Source: Budorcas taxicolor (lineage: Eukaryota > Chordata > Mammalia > Artiodactyla > Bovidae). Taken from it: DNA of 64,000 bases. This document shows positions 12,776 through 24,936 of the stretch, piece by piece (position 1 is the stretch's first letter; each line of letters begins with the position of its first letter). The notes beneath the pieces are model-generated. The model did no database searches, had not been told where the DNA came from, and worked only from the letters and a program-made list of their open reading frames with translations. Made by a program: the position numbers and the translations under genes. Location: NCBI RefSeq assembly GCF_023091745.1, contig NW_026292692.1:1-64000 (forward strand), in the 5' to 3' direction.

Positions 12776-13579
12776 TTGGTGCAAATCAAGAAGTTCCCCG
12801 ACATACCCGTCTCCACTCGAGGGGAATCACGAGGGTCCCGCCCACATCCAGAGGAGCCCCGTTTCCGCCTCGTAGCTCGAGATGAGGGATCCTTTCCCTG
12901 CTTCGTCGGGAAAGAGTTCCCGGCGTTCCCGTCGCATCTCAAGAGGAGGCCCTCTCAACAGGAACGGCGAGAGGAACTCCAGGGTCGTGCCACCATTCCA
13001 AGAGTCCCCCAGATGTCTCAGTCCATTCCAGAGGAACCTCTTTTCCCTTCACTGGCTCGTCTTTCACGCCGAGGACCGACTCACACCAAGGTGGCACGTG
13101 GCACAAGCACTGTGGGAAAGCCTCGTGGGAAAGCCTCGAGGGAAAGCCACAGATCCCTTGATCCACGTGACAGGAAGCGTGACACTACTGCTGCAGCTCG
13201 GGAGGAAAGCTCACGTGCATGTCCCCACTCGAGACGCCGCCTGACTCCCCTGGGGACACTCTGAAGCTCCCCAAGATCCATGGCAACACTGGAGAGGAAT
13301 CCTCAGGTTCCGGCCCCGACTCCACACAAGGACTGAGGCCCCGCCATGGACGGGAGAGGAATCCCGAGAGGCCCCATATCAACTCGCATGGGGACTGGCC
13401 TTTCCTGAGGCCACCAGAGCGGGTCCCTGAGGTCCCCGTCGTAACTCGAGAAGACCTGCCGCAACTCGACAAAATCCAGGAGGTTCTCCCCTCCCGGCGA
13501 GATGAGGCCCATTTCCGCTGAGGCGTCTCGAGGCTGATCACACCTCACCTCTGGAACTTCGAAAGGCTCCTTCACACCC
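12776..13579 (+). repeat. Satellite unit U16, F/C hybrid, 804 bp, 13 bp deletion
   Basis: Left end is F-like (CTCGAGGGGAATC, TTTCCGCCTCG). From about 12,930 it is C-like (TTCCCGTCGC, CACTGGCTCG, CACAAGCACTG, 13 bp deletion). It appears to be the fusion of a U10-like and a U11-like unit. Confidence 0.9.
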
Positions 13580-14394
13580 TTGGTGCAAATCAAGAAGTTC
13601 CCCGACATACCCGTCTCCACTTAGGGGAATCACGAGGGTCCCGCCCACATCCAGAGGAGCCCCGTTTCCGCCTCGTAGCTCGAGGTGAGTGATCCTTTCC
13701 CTGCTTCGTCTTGAAAGAGTTCCCGGCGTTCCCGTCGCATCTCAAGAGGAGGCCCTCTCAACAGGAACGGCGAGAGGAACTCCAGGGTCGTGCCACCATT
13801 CCAAGAGTCCCCCAGATGTCTCAGTCCATTCCAGAGGAACCTATTTTCCCTTCACCGGCTCGTCTTTCACACCGAGGTTCGACTCACACCAGGGTGGCAC
13901 GTGGCAGAGACCTGTGGGAAAGCCTCGTGGGAAAGCCTCGAGGGACAGCCTCGAGGGAAAGCCACAGATCCCTTGATCCACGTGACAGGAAGCGTGACAC
14001 TACTGCTGCAGCTCGGGAGGAAAGCGCACGTGCATGCCCCCACTCGAGACGAGGCCTGACTCCCCTGGGGAGACTCAGAAGCACCCCAAGATCCATGGCA
14101 ACACTGGAGAGGAATCCTCAGGTTCCGGCCCCGACTCCACACAAGGTCTTAGGCCCCGGCCTCGACGGGAGAGGAATCCCGAGAGGGCCCCTAGCAACTC
14201 GCATGGGGACTGGCCTTTCCTGAGGCCACCAGAGCGGGTCCCTGAGATCCCCGTCGTAACTCGAGAAGACCTGCCGCAACTCGAGAAAATCCAGGAGGTT
14301 CTCCCCTCCAGGCGAGATGAGGCCCATTTCCGCTGAGGCGTCTCGAGGCTGATCACACCTCACCTCTGGAACTTTGAAAGGGTCCTTCACACCC
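13580..14394 (+). repeat. Satellite unit U17, class B, 815 bp
   Basis: Sister of U12 at 4,064 bp with the same CCACTTAGGGG. CCTATTTTCCC is shared only with U18. GGTTCGACTC at 13,876. Confidence 0.92.
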
Positions 14395-15210
14395 TTGGTG
14401 CAAATCAAGAAGTTCCCCGACCTAGCCGTCTCCACTCGAGAGGAATCACGAGGGTCCCGCCCACATCCAGAGGAGCCCCGTTTCCGCCTCGTAGCTCGAG
14501 ATGAGGGATCCTTTCCCTGCTTCGTCGGGAAAGAGTTCCCGGCGTTCCCGTCGCAACTCAAGAGGAGGCCCACTCAACAGGAACAGCGAGAGGAACTCCA
14601 GGGTCCTGCCACCATTCCAAGAGTCCCCCAGATGTCTCAGTCCATTCCAGAGGAACCTATTTTCCCTTCACCGGCTCGTCTTTCACACCGAGGTTCGACT
14701 CACACCAGGGTGGCACGTGGCAGAGACCTGTGGGAAAGCCTCGTGGGAAAGCCTCGAGGGACAGCCTCGAGGGAAAGCCACAGATCCCTTGATCCACGTG
14801 ACAGGAAGCGTGACACTACTGCTGCAGCTCGGGAGGAAAGCGCACGTGCATGCCCCCACTCGAGACGAGGCCTGACTCCCCTGGGGAGACTCAGAAGCAC
14901 CCCAAGATCCATGGCAACACTGGAGAGGAATCCTCAGGTTCCGGCCCCGACTCCACACAAGGTCTTAGGCCCCGGCCTCGACGGGAGAGGAATCCCGAGA
15001 GGGCCCCTAGCAACTCGCATGGGGACTGGCCTTTCCTGAGGCCACCAGAGCGGGTCCCTGAGATCCCCGTCGTAACTCGAGAAGACCTGCCGCAACTCGA
15101 GAAAATCCAGGAGGTTCTCCCCTCCAGGCGAGATGAGGCCCATTTCCGCTGAGGCGTCTCGAGGCTGATCACACCTCACCTCTGGAACTTTGAAAGGGTC
15201 CTTCACACCC
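14395..15210 (+). repeat. Satellite unit U18, a/B mosaic, 816 bp
   Basis: Left part is class a (AACTCAAGAGG, GACCTAGCC). From about 14,640 it is class B like U17 (CCTATTTTCCC, GGTTCGACTC at 14,692). AACAGCGAG with GGTCCTGCC is shared only with U19. Confidence 0.92.
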
Positions 15211-16026
15211 TTGGTGCAAATCAAGAAGTTCCCCGACCTAGCCGTCTCCACTCGAGAGGAATCACGAGGGTCCCGCCCACATCCAGAGGAGCCCCGTTTC
15301 CGCCTCGTAGCTCGAGATGAGGGATCCTTTCCCTGCTTCGTCGGGAAAGAGTTCCCGGCGTTCCCGTCGCAACTCAAGAGGAGGCCCACTCAACAGGAAC
15401 AGCGAGAGGAACTCCAGGGTCCTGCCACCATTCCAAGAGTCCCCCAGATGTCTCAGTCCATTCCTGAGGAACCTCTTTTCCCTTCACCGGCTCGTCTTTC
15501 ACGCCGAGGATCGACTCACACCAAGGTGGCACGTGGCACAGCCCTGTGGGAAAGCCTCGTGGGAAAGCCTCGAGGGACAGCCTCGAGGGAAAGCCACAGA
15601 TCCCTTGATCCACGTGACAGGAAGCGTGACACTACTGCTGCAGCTCGGGAGGAAAGCGCACGTGCGTGCCCCCACTCGAGACGAGGCCTGACTCCCCTGG
15701 GGAGACTCAGAAGCACCCCAAGATCCATGGCAACACTGGAGAGGAATCCTCAGGTTCCGGCCCCGACTCCACACAAGGTCTTAGGCCCCGGCCTCGACGG
15801 GAGAGGAATCCCGAGAGGGCCCCTAGCAACTCGCATGGGGACTGGCCTTTCCTGAGGCCACCAGAGCGGGTCCCTGAGATCCCCGTCGTAACTCGAGAAG
15901 ACCTGCCGCAACTCGAGAAAATCCAGGAGGTTCTCCCCTCCAGGCGAGATGAGGCCCATTTCCGCTGAGGCGTCTCGAGGCTGATCACACCTCACCTCTG
16001 GAACTTCGAAAGGGTCCTTCACACCC
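15211..16026 (+). repeat. Satellite unit U19, class a mosaic, 816 bp
   Basis: Left half repeats U18 (AACAGCGAG, GGTCCTGCC) at 816 bp. The middle is a-like (CATTCCTGAGG) and the tail has GGTCTTAGG. It ends domain I. Confidence 0.92.
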
Positions 16027-16828
16027 TTGCTGCAAATCAAGAAGTTCCCCGACCTAGCCGTCTCCACTCGAGAGGAATCACGAGGGTCCCGCCCACATCC
16101 AGAGGAGCCCCGTTTCCGCTTCGTAGCTCGAGATGAGGAATCCTTTCCCTGCTTCGTCGGGAAAGAGTTCCCGGCGTTCCCGTCGCATCTCAAGAGGAGG
16201 CCCTTTCAACAGGAACGGCGAGAGGAACTCCAGGGTCGTGCCACCATTCCAAGAGCCCCCAGATGTCTCAGTCCATTCCAGAGGAACCTCTTTTCCCTTC
16301 ACCGGCTCGTCTTTCACGCCGAGGACCGACTCACACCAAGGTGGCACGTGGCACAGCCCTGTGGGAAAGCCTCGTGGGAAAGCCTCGAGGGAAAGCCACA
16401 GATCCCTTGATCCACGTGACAGGAAGCGTGACACTACTGCTGCAGCTCGGGAGGAAATCTCACGTGCATGTCCCCACTCGGGACGCCGCCTGACTCCCCT
16501 GGGGACACTCAGAAGCTCCCCAAGATCCATGGCAACACTGGAGAGGAATCCTCAGGTTCCGGCCCCGAATCCACACAAGGACTGAGGCCCCGGCATGGAC
16601 GGGAGAGGAATCCCGAGAGGTCCCCTAGCAACTCGCATGGGGACTGGCCTTTCCTGAGGCCACCAGAGCGGGTCCCTGAGGTCCCCGTCGTAACTCGAGA
16701 AGACCTGCCGCAACTCGAGAAAATCTAGGAGGTTCTCCCCTCCAGGCGAGATGAGGCCCATTTCCGCTGAGGCGTCTCGAGGCTGATCACACCTCACCTC
16801 TGGAACTTCGAAAGGGTCCTTCACACCC
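16027..16828 (+). repeat. Satellite unit U20, class H, 802 bp, 13 bp deletion
   Basis: CCGCTTCGTAG, GATGAGGAATCC and AAGAGCCCCC (one base lost), plus the 13 bp deletion: the shortest unit in the window. AAAATCTAGG in the tail reappears in U50 and U52. Confidence 0.92.
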
Positions 16829-17644
16829 TTGGTGCAAATCAAGAAGTTCCCCGACATAGCCGTCTCCACTCGAGAGGAATCACGAGGGTCCCGCCCACAT
16901 CCAGAGGAGCCCCGTTTCCGCCTCGTAGCTCGAGATGAGGGATCCTTTCCCTGCTTCGTCGGGAAAGAGTTCCCGGCGTTCCCGTCGCATCTCAAGAGGA
17001 GGCCCTCTCAACAGGAACGGCGAGAGGTACTCCTGGGTCGTGCCACCATTCCAAGAGTCCCCCAGATGTCTCAGTCCATTCCAGAGGAACCTCTTTTCCC
17101 TTCACCGGCTCGTCTTTCACGCCGAGGTTCGACTCACACCAGGGTGGCACGTGGCAGAGACCTGTGGGAAAGCCTCGTGGGAAAGCCTCGAGAGACAGCC
17201 TCGAGGGAAAGCCACAGATCCCTTGATCCACGTGACAGGAAGCGTGACACTACTGCTGCAGCTCGGGAGGAAAGCGCACGTGCATGCCCCCACTCGAGAC
17301 GATGCCTGACTCCCCTGGGGAGACTCAGAAGCACCCCAAGATCCATGGCAACACTGGAGAGGAATCCTCAGGTTCCGGCCCCGACTCCACACAAGGACTG
17401 AGGCCCCGGCATGGACGGGAGAGGAATCCCGAGAGGTCCCCTAGCAACTCGCATGGGGAATGGCCTTTCCTGAGGCCACCAGAGCGGGTCCCTGAGGTCC
17501 CCGTCGTAACTCGAGAAGACCTGCCGCAACTCGAGAAAATCCAGGAGGTTCTCCCCTCCAGGCGAGATGAGGCCCATTTCCGCTGAGGCGTCTCGAGGCT
17601 GATCACACCTCACTTCTGGAACTTCGAAAGGCTCCTTCACACCC
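16829..17644 (+). repeat. Satellite unit U21, class B, 816 bp
   Basis: GGTTCGACTC at 17,126 and GCAGAGACCTG. Private CTCCTGGGTCG near 17,030. Tail GGGGAATGGCC marks all domain II B units. Confidence 0.92.
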
Positions 17645-18447
17645 TTGGTGCAAATCAAGAAGTTCCCCGACATAGCCTTCTCCACTCGAGAGGAATCACG
17701 AGGGTCCCGCCCACATCCAGAGGAGCCCCGTTTCAGCCTCGTAGCTCGAGATGAGGGATCCTTTCCCTGCTTCGTCGGGAAAGAGTTCCCGGCGTTCCCG
17801 TCGCATCTCAAGAGGAGGCCCTCTCAACAGGAACGGAGAGAGGATCTCCAGGGTCGTGCCACCATTCCAAGAGTCCCCCAGATGTCTCAGTCCATTCCAG
17901 AGGAACCTCTTTTCCCTTCACTGGCTCGTCTTTCACGCCGAGGACCGACTCACACCAAGGTGGCACGTGGCACAGCACTGTGGGAAAGCCTCGTGGGAAA
18001 GCCTCGAGGGAAAGCCACAGATCCCTTGATCCACGTGACAGGAAGCGTGACACTACTGCTGCAGCTCGGGAGGAAAGCTCACGTGCATGTCCCCACTCGA
18101 GACGCCGCCTGACTCCCCTGGGGACACTCTGAAGCTCCCCAAGATCCATGGCAACACTGGAGAGGAATCCTCAGGTTCCTGCCCCGAATCCACACAAGGA
18201 CTGAGGCCCCGGCATGGACGGGAGAGGAATCCCGAGAGGCCCCATATCAACTCGCATGGGGACTGGCCTTTCCTGAGGCCACCAGAGCGGGTCCCTGAGG
18301 TCCCCGTCGTAACTCGAGAAGACCTGCCGCAACTCGAGAAAATCCAGGAGGTTCTCCCCTACAGGCGAGATGAGCCCCATTTCCGCTGAGGCGTCTCGAG
18401 GCTGATCACACCTCACCTCTGGAACTTCGAAAGGCTCCTTCACACCC
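17645..18447 (+). repeat. Satellite unit U22, class C, 803 bp, 13 bp deletion
   Basis: TTTCAGCCTCG, CACTGGCTCG, three minisatellite copies and the CCCCATATCAAC tail. Private ATAGCCTTCTCC near 17,675. Confidence 0.93.
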
Positions 18448-19263
18448 TTGGTGCAAATCAAGAAGTTCCCCGACATACTCGTCTCCACTCGAGAGGAATC
18501 ACGAGGGTCCCGCCCACATCCAGAGGAGCCCCGTTTCAGCCTCGTAGCTCGAGATGAGGGATCCTTTCCCTGCTTCGTCGGGAAAGAGTTCCCGGCGTTC
18601 CCGTCGCATCTCAAGAGGAGGCCCTCTCAACAGGAACGGCGAGAGGAACTCCAGGGTCGTGCCACCATTCCAAGAGTCCCCCAGATGTCTCAGTCCATTC
18701 CAGAGGAACCTCTTTTCCCTTCACCCGCTCGTCTTTCACGCCGAGGATCGACTCACACCAAGGTGGCACGTGGCACAGCCCTGTGGGAAAGCCTCGTGGG
18801 AAAGCCTCGAGGGACAGCCTCGAGGGAAAGCCACAGATCCCTTGATCCACGTAACAGGAAGCGTGACACTACTGCTGCAGCTCGGGAGGAAAGCGCACGT
18901 GCATGTCCCCACTCGAGACGAGGCCTGACTCCCCTGGGGAGACTCAGAAGCACCCCAAGATCCATGGCAACACTGGAGAGGAATCCTCAGGTTCCGGCCC
19001 CGACTCCACACAAGGACTGAGGCCCCGGCATGGACGGGAGAGGAATTCCGAGAGGCCCCCTAGCAACTCGCATGGGGACTGGCCTTTCCTGAGGCCACCA
19101 GAGCGGGTCCCTGAGGTCCCCGTCGTAACTCGAGAAGACCTGCCGCAACTCGACAAAATCCATAAGGATCTCCCCTCCAGGCGAGATGAGGCCCATTTCT
19201 GCTGAGGCGACTTGAGGCTGATCACATCTCACCTCTGGAAATTCGAAAGGCTCCTTCACACCC
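18448..19263 (+). repeat. Satellite unit U23, class D, 816 bp
   Basis: TTTCAGCCTCG with CACCCGCTCG and no deletion. It keeps GATGAGGG where later D units have GATCAGGG. Private ATACTCGTC and CACGTAACAGG. Confidence 0.92.
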
Positions 19264-20066
19264 TTGGTGCAAATCAAGAAGTTCCCCGACATACCCGTCT
19301 CCACTCGAGAGGAATCACGAGGGTCCCGCCCACATCCAGAGGAGCCCCGTTTCCGCCTCGTAGCTCGAGATGAGGGATCCTTTCCCTGCTTCTTCGGGAA
19401 AGAGTTCCCGGCGTTCCCGTCGCATCTCAAGAGGAGGCCCTCTCAACAGGAACGGCGAGAGGAACTCCAGGGTCGTGCCACCATTCCAAGAGTCCCCCAG
19501 ATGTCTCAGTCCATTCCAGAGGAACCTCTTTTCCCTTCACCGGCTCGTCTTTCACGCCGAGGACCGACTCACACCAAGGTGGCACGTGGCACAGCACTGT
19601 GGGAAAGCCTCGTGGGAAAGCCTCGAGGGAAAGCCACAGATCCCTTGATCCACGTGACAGTAAGTGTGACACTACTGCTGCAGCTCGGGAGGAAAGCTCA
19701 CGTGCATGCCCCCACTCGAGACGCCGCCTGACTCCCCTGGGGACACTCAGAAGCTCCCCAAGATCCATGGCAACACTGGAGAGGAATCCTCAGGTTCCGG
19801 CCCCGACTCCACACAAGGACTGAGGCCCCGGCATGGACGGGAGAGGAATCCCGAGAGGCCCCCTATCAACACGCATGGGGACTGGCCTTTCCTGAGGCCA
19901 CCAGAGCGGGTCCCTGAGGTCCGCGTCGTAACTCGAGAAGACCTGCCGCAACTCGACAAAATCCAGGAGGTGCTCCCCTCCCGCCGAGATGAGGCCCATT
20001 TCCGCTGAGGCGTCTCGAGGCTGATCACACCTCACCTCTGGAACTTCGAAAGGCTCCTTCACACCC
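19264..20066 (+). repeat. Satellite unit U24, class E, 803 bp, 13 bp deletion
   Basis: CTTCTTCGGG, GAGGACCGAC, CAGTAAGTGTGAC and three minisatellite copies. Has ATACCCGTC unlike later E units. Confidence 0.93.
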
Positions 20067-20882
20067 TTGGTGCAAATCAAGAAGTTCCCCGACATACCCG
20101 TCTCCACTCGAGGGGAATCACGAGGGTCCCGCCCACATCCAGAGGAGCCCCGTTTCCGCCTCGTAGCTCGAGATGAGGGATCCTTTCCCTGCTTCGTCGG
20201 GAAAGAGTTTCCGGCGTTCCCCTCGCATCTCAAGAGGAGGCCCTCTCAACAGGAACGGCGAGAGGAACTCCAGGGTCGTGCCACCATTCCAAGAGTCCCC
20301 CAGATGTTTCAGTCCATTCCAGAGGAAACTCTTTTCCCTTCACCGCCTCGTCTTTCACGCCGAGGATCGACTCACACCCGGGTGGCACGTGGCACAGCCC
20401 TATGGGAAAGCCTCGTGGGAAAGCCTAGAGGGACAGCCTCGAGGGAAAGCCACAGATCCCTTGATCCACGTGACAGGAAGCGTGACACTACTGCTGCAGC
20501 TCGGGAGGAAAGCGCAGGTGCGTGCCCCCACTCGAGACGAGACCTGAGTCCCCTGGGAAGACTCAGAAGCACCCCAAGATCCATGGCAACACTGGAGAGG
20601 AATCCTCAGGTTCCGGCCCCGACTCCACACAAGGACTGAGGCCGCGGCATGGACGGGAGAGGAATCCCGAAAGGTCCCCTAGCACCTCGCATGGGGACTG
20701 GCCTTTCCTGAGGCCACCAGAGAGGGTCCCTGAGGTCCCCGTCGTAACTCGAGAAGACCTGCCGCAACTCGAGAAAATCCAGGAGGTTCTCCCCTCCAGG
20801 CGAGATGAGGCCCATTTCCGCTGAGGCGTCTCGAGGCTGATCACACCTCACCTCTGGAACTTCGAAAGGGTCCTTCACACCC
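20067..20882 (+). repeat. Satellite unit U25, F/G mosaic, 816 bp
   Basis: Left part F (CTCGAGGGGAATC, TTCCCCTCGC); from about 20,300 G (GATGTTTCAGTCC, GGAAACTC, CCCGGGTGG). It occupies the place of the F-G pair found later. Confidence 0.92.
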
Positions 20883-21698
20883 TTTGTGTAAATCAAGAAG
20901 TTCCCCGACCTAGCCGTCTCCACTCGAGAGGAATCACGAGGGTCCCGCCCACATCCAGAGGAGCCCCGTTTCCGCCTCGTAGCTCGAGATGAGGGATCCT
21001 TTCCCTGCTTCGTCGGGAAAGAGTTCCCGGCGTTCCCGTCGCATCTCAAGAGGAGGCCCTCTCAACAGGAACAGCGAGAGGAACTCCAGGGTCGTGCCAC
21101 CATTCCAAGAGTCCCCCAGATGTCTCAGTCCGTTCCAGAGGAACCTCTTTTCCCTTCACCGGCTCGTCTTTCACGCCGAGGATCGACTCACACCAAGGTG
21201 GCACGTGGCACAGCCCTGTGGGAAAGCCTCGTGGGAAAGCCTCGAGGGACAGCCTCGAGGGAAAGCCACAGATCCCTTGATCCACGTGACAGGAAGCGTG
21301 ACACTACTGCTGCAGCTCGGGAGGAAAGCGCAGGTGCGTGCCCCCACTCGAGACGATGCCTGACTCCCCTGGGGAGACTCAGAAGCACCCCAAGATCCAT
21401 GGCAACACTGGAGAGGAATCCTCAGGTTCCGGCCCCGACTCCACACAAGGTCTTAGGCCCCGGCCTCGACGGGAGAGGAATCCCGAGAGGGCCCCTAGCA
21501 ACTCGCATGGGGACTGGCCTTTCCTGAGGCCACCAGAGCGGGTCCCTGAGATCCCCGTCGTAACTCGAGAAGACCTGCCGCAACTCGAGAAAATCCAGGA
21601 GGTTCTCCCCTCCAGGCGAGATGAGGCCCATTTCCGCTGAGGCGTCTCGAGGCTGATCACACCTCACCTCTGGAACTTCGAAAGGGTCCTTCACACCC
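20883..21698 (+). repeat. Satellite unit U26, class T, 816 bp
   Basis: GTGTAAATC, GACCTAGCC, GAACAGCGAG, CCGTTCCAGAGG. Private third T at the unit start. Tail GACGATGCCTG and GGTCTTAGG. Confidence 0.92.
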
Positions 21699-22514
21699 TT
21701 GCTGCAAATCAAGAAGTTCCCCGACCTAGCCGTCTCCACTCGAGAGGAATCACGAGGGTCCCGCCCACATCCAGAGGAGCCCCGTTTCCGCCTCGTAGCT
21801 CGAGATGAGGGATCCTTTCCCTGCTTCATCGGGAAAGAGTTCCCGGCGTTCCCGTCGCATCTCAAGAGGAGGCCCTCTCAACAGGAACGGCGAGAGGTAC
21901 TCCAGGGTCGTGCCACCATTCCAAGAGTCCCCCAGATGTCTCAGTCCATTCCAGAGGAACCTCTTTTCCCTTCACCGGCTCGTCTTTCACGCCGAGGTTC
22001 GACTCACACCAGGGTGGCACGTGGCAGAGACCTGTGGGAAAGCCTCGTGGGAAAGCCTCGAGAGACAGCCTCGAGGGAAAGCCACAGATCCCTTGATCCA
22101 CGTGACAGGAAGCGTGACACTACTGCTGCAGCTCGGGAGGAAAGCGCACGTGCATGCCCCCACTCGAGACGAGGCCTGACTCCCCTGGGGAGACTCAGAA
22201 GCACCCCAAGATCCATGGCAACACTGGAGAGGAATCCTCAGGTTCCGGCCCCGACTCCACACAAGGACTGAGGCCCCGGCATGGACGGGAGAGGAATCCC
22301 GAGAGGTCCCCTAGCAACTCGCATGGGGAATGGCCTTTCCTGAGGCCACCAGAGCGGGTCCCTGAGGTCCCCGTCGTAACTCGAGAAGACCTGCCGCAAC
22401 TCGAGAAAATCCAGGAGGTTCTCCCCTCCAGGCGAGATGAGGCCCATTTCCGCTGAGGCGTCTCGAGGCTGATCACACCTCACTTCTGGAACTTCGAAAG
22501 GCTCCTTCACACCC
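21699..22514 (+). repeat. Satellite unit U27, class B, 816 bp
   Basis: TTGCTG start, GACCTAGCC, GGTTCGACTC at 21,996, CGAGAGACAGCC. Sister of U34 at 5,673 bp. Private CTTCATCGGG near 21,825. Confidence 0.92.
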
Positions 22515-23317
22515 TTGGTGCAAATCAAGAAGTTCCCCGACATAGCCGTCTCCACTCGAGAGGAATCACGAGGGTCCCGCCCACATCCAGAGGAGCCCCG
22601 TTTCAGCCTCGTAGCTCGAGATGAGGGATCCTTTCCCTGCTTCGTCGGGAAAGAGTTCCCGGCGTTCCCGTCGCATCTCAAGAGGAGGCCCTCTCAACAG
22701 GAACGGAGAGAGGAACTCCAGGGTCGTGCCACCATTCCAAGAGTCCCCCAGATGTCTCAGTCCATTCCAGAGGAACCTCTTTTCCCTTCACTGGCTCGTC
22801 TTTCACGCCAAGGACCGACTCACACCAAGGTGGCACGTGGCACAGCACTGTGGGAAAGCCTCGTGGGAAAGCCTCGAGGGAAAGCCACAGATCCCTTGAT
22901 CCACGTGACAGGAAGCGTGACACTACTGCTGCAGCTCGGGAGGAAAGCTCACGTGCATGTCCCCACTCGAGCCGCCGCCTGACTCCCCTGGGGACACTCT
23001 GAAGCTCCCCAAGATCCATGGCAACACTGGAGAGGAATCCTCAGGTTCCAGCCCCGAATCCACACAAGGACTGAGGCCCCGGCATGGACGGGAGAGGAAT
23101 CCCGAGAGGCCCCATATCAACTCGCATGGGGACTGGCCTTTCCTGAGGCCACCAGAGCGGGTCCCTGAGGTCCCCGTCGTAACTCGAGAAGACCTGCCGC
23201 AACTCGAGAAAATCCAGGAGGTTCTCCCCTACAGGCGAGATGAGGCCCATTTCCGCTGAGGCGTCTCGAGGCTGATCACACCTCACCTCTGGAACTTCGA
23301 AAGGCTCCTTCACACCC
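22515..23317 (+). repeat. Satellite unit U28, class C, 803 bp, 13 bp deletion
   Basis: Sister of U35; both have CTCGAGCCGCC. Private CACGCCAAGG near 22,803 and GTTCCAGCCCC near 23,046. Confidence 0.93.
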
Positions 23318-24133
23318 TTGGTGCAAATCAAGAAGTTCCCCGACATACCCGTCTCCAGTCGAGAGGAATCACGAGGGTCCCGCCCACATCCAGAGGAGCC
23401 CCGTTTCAGCCTCGTAGCTCGAGATCAGGGATCCTTTCCCTGCTTCGTCGGGAAAGAGTTCCCGGCGTTCCCGTCGCATCTCAAGAGGAGGCCCTCTCAA
23501 CAGGAACGGCGAGAGGAACTCCAGGGTCGTGCCACCATTCCAAGAGTCCCCCAGATGTCTCAGTCCATTCCAGAGGAACCTCTTTTCCCTTCACCCGCTC
23601 GTCTTTCACGCCGAGGATCGACTCCCACCAAGGTGGCACGTGGCACAGCCCTGTGGGAAAGCCTCGTGGGAAAGCCTCGAGGGACAGCCTCGAGGGAAAG
23701 CCACAGATCCCTTGATCCACGTGACAGGAAGCGTGACACTACTGCTGCAGCTCGGGAGGAAAGCGCACGTGCATGCCCCCACTCGAGACGAGGCCTGACT
23801 CCCCTGGGGAGACTCAGAAGCACCCCAAGATCCATGGCAACACTGGAGAGGAATCCTCAGGTTCCGGCCCCGACTCCACACAAGGACTGAGGCCGCGGCA
23901 TGGACGGGAGAGGAATTCCGAGAGGCCCCCTAGCAACTCGCATGGGGACTGGCCTTTCCTGAGGCCACCAGAGCGGGTCCCTGAGGTCCCCGTCGTAACT
24001 CGAGAAGACCTGCCGCAACTCGACAAAATCCATAAGGATCTCCCCTCCAGGCGAGATGAGGCCCATTTCTGCTGAGGCGTCTTGAGGCTGATCACATCTC
24101 ACCTCTGGAACTTCGAAAGGCTCCTTCACACCC
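23318..24133 (+). repeat. Satellite unit U29, class D, 816 bp
   Basis: GATCAGGG mark shared with U36, U48 and U55. Private CTCCAGTCGAG and GACTCCCACC. Confidence 0.92.
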
Positions 24134-24936
24134 TTGGTGCAAATCAAGAAGTTCCCCGACATAGCCGTCTCCACTCGAGAGGAATCACGAGGGTCCCGCC
24201 CACATCCAGAGGAGCCCCGTTTCCGCCTCGTAGCTCGAGATGAGGGATCCTTTCCCTGCTTCTTCGGGAAAGAGTTCCCGGCGTTCCCGTCGCATCTCAA
24301 GAGGAGGCCCTCTCAACAGGAACGGCGAGAGGAACTCCAGGGTCGTGCCACCATTCCAAGAGTCCCCCAGATGTCTCAGTCCATTCCAGAGGAACCTCTT
24401 TTCCCTTCACCGGCTCGTCTTTCACGCCGAGGACCGACTAACACCAAGGTGGCACGTGGCACAGCACTGTGGGAAAGCCTCGTGGGAAAGCCTCGAGGGA
24501 AAGCCACAGATCCCTTGATCCACGTGACAGTAAGTGTGACACTACTGCTGCAGCTCGGGAGGAAAGCTCACGTGCATGCCCCCACTCGAGACGCCGCCTG
24601 ACTCCCCTGGGGACACTCAGAAGCTCCCCAAGATCCATGGCAACACTGGAGAGGAATCCTCAGGTTCCGGCCCCGACTCCACACAAGGACTGAGGCCCCG
24701 GCATGGACGGGAGAGGAATCCCGAGAGGCCCCCTATCAACTCGCATGGGGACTGGCCTTTCCTGAGGCCACCAGAGCGGGTCCCTGAGGTCCGCGTCGTA
24801 ACTCGAGAAGACCTGCCGCAACTCGACAAAATCCAGGAGGTTCTCCCCTCCCGCCGAGATGAGGCCCATTTCCGCTGAGGCGTCTCGAGGCTGATCACAC
24901 CTCACCTCTGGAACTTCGAAAGGCTCCTTCACACCC
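24134..24936 (+). repeat. Satellite unit U30, class E, 803 bp, 13 bp deletion
   Basis: CTTCTTCGGG and CAGTAAGTGTGAC. Private GACTAACACC near 24,436. Tail has GTCCGCGTCG, shared with U24 and U37. Confidence 0.93.

Larger units (their letters stand above)
1..16026 (+). repeat. Array domain I: 815 bp-dominant units (U0-U19)
   Basis: Most units are 815 bp because of class-specific single-base losses: CACCCAAG instead of CACCCCAAG in class a, AAGAGAGG instead of AAGAGGAGG in class b, CCTTTTT instead of CCTCTTTT in early class F. Class order from the left edge is a,a,b,F,b,F,a,a,b,F,F,C,B,a,b,F,F/C,B,B/a,a. Only U11 and U16 carry the 13 bp deletion. Blocks recur at shifts of 4,880 bp (U8-U9 with U14-U15) and 4,064 bp (U11-U12 with U16-U17). 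Confidence 0.85.

Noticed and set aside
20283..20882. U25 as a missing F-G pair caused by an assembly collapse
   Set aside because: The F/G mosaic could be a collapsed pair, but the transition is clean, the unit is exactly 816 bp and no indels surround it. Unequal exchange explains it equally well.
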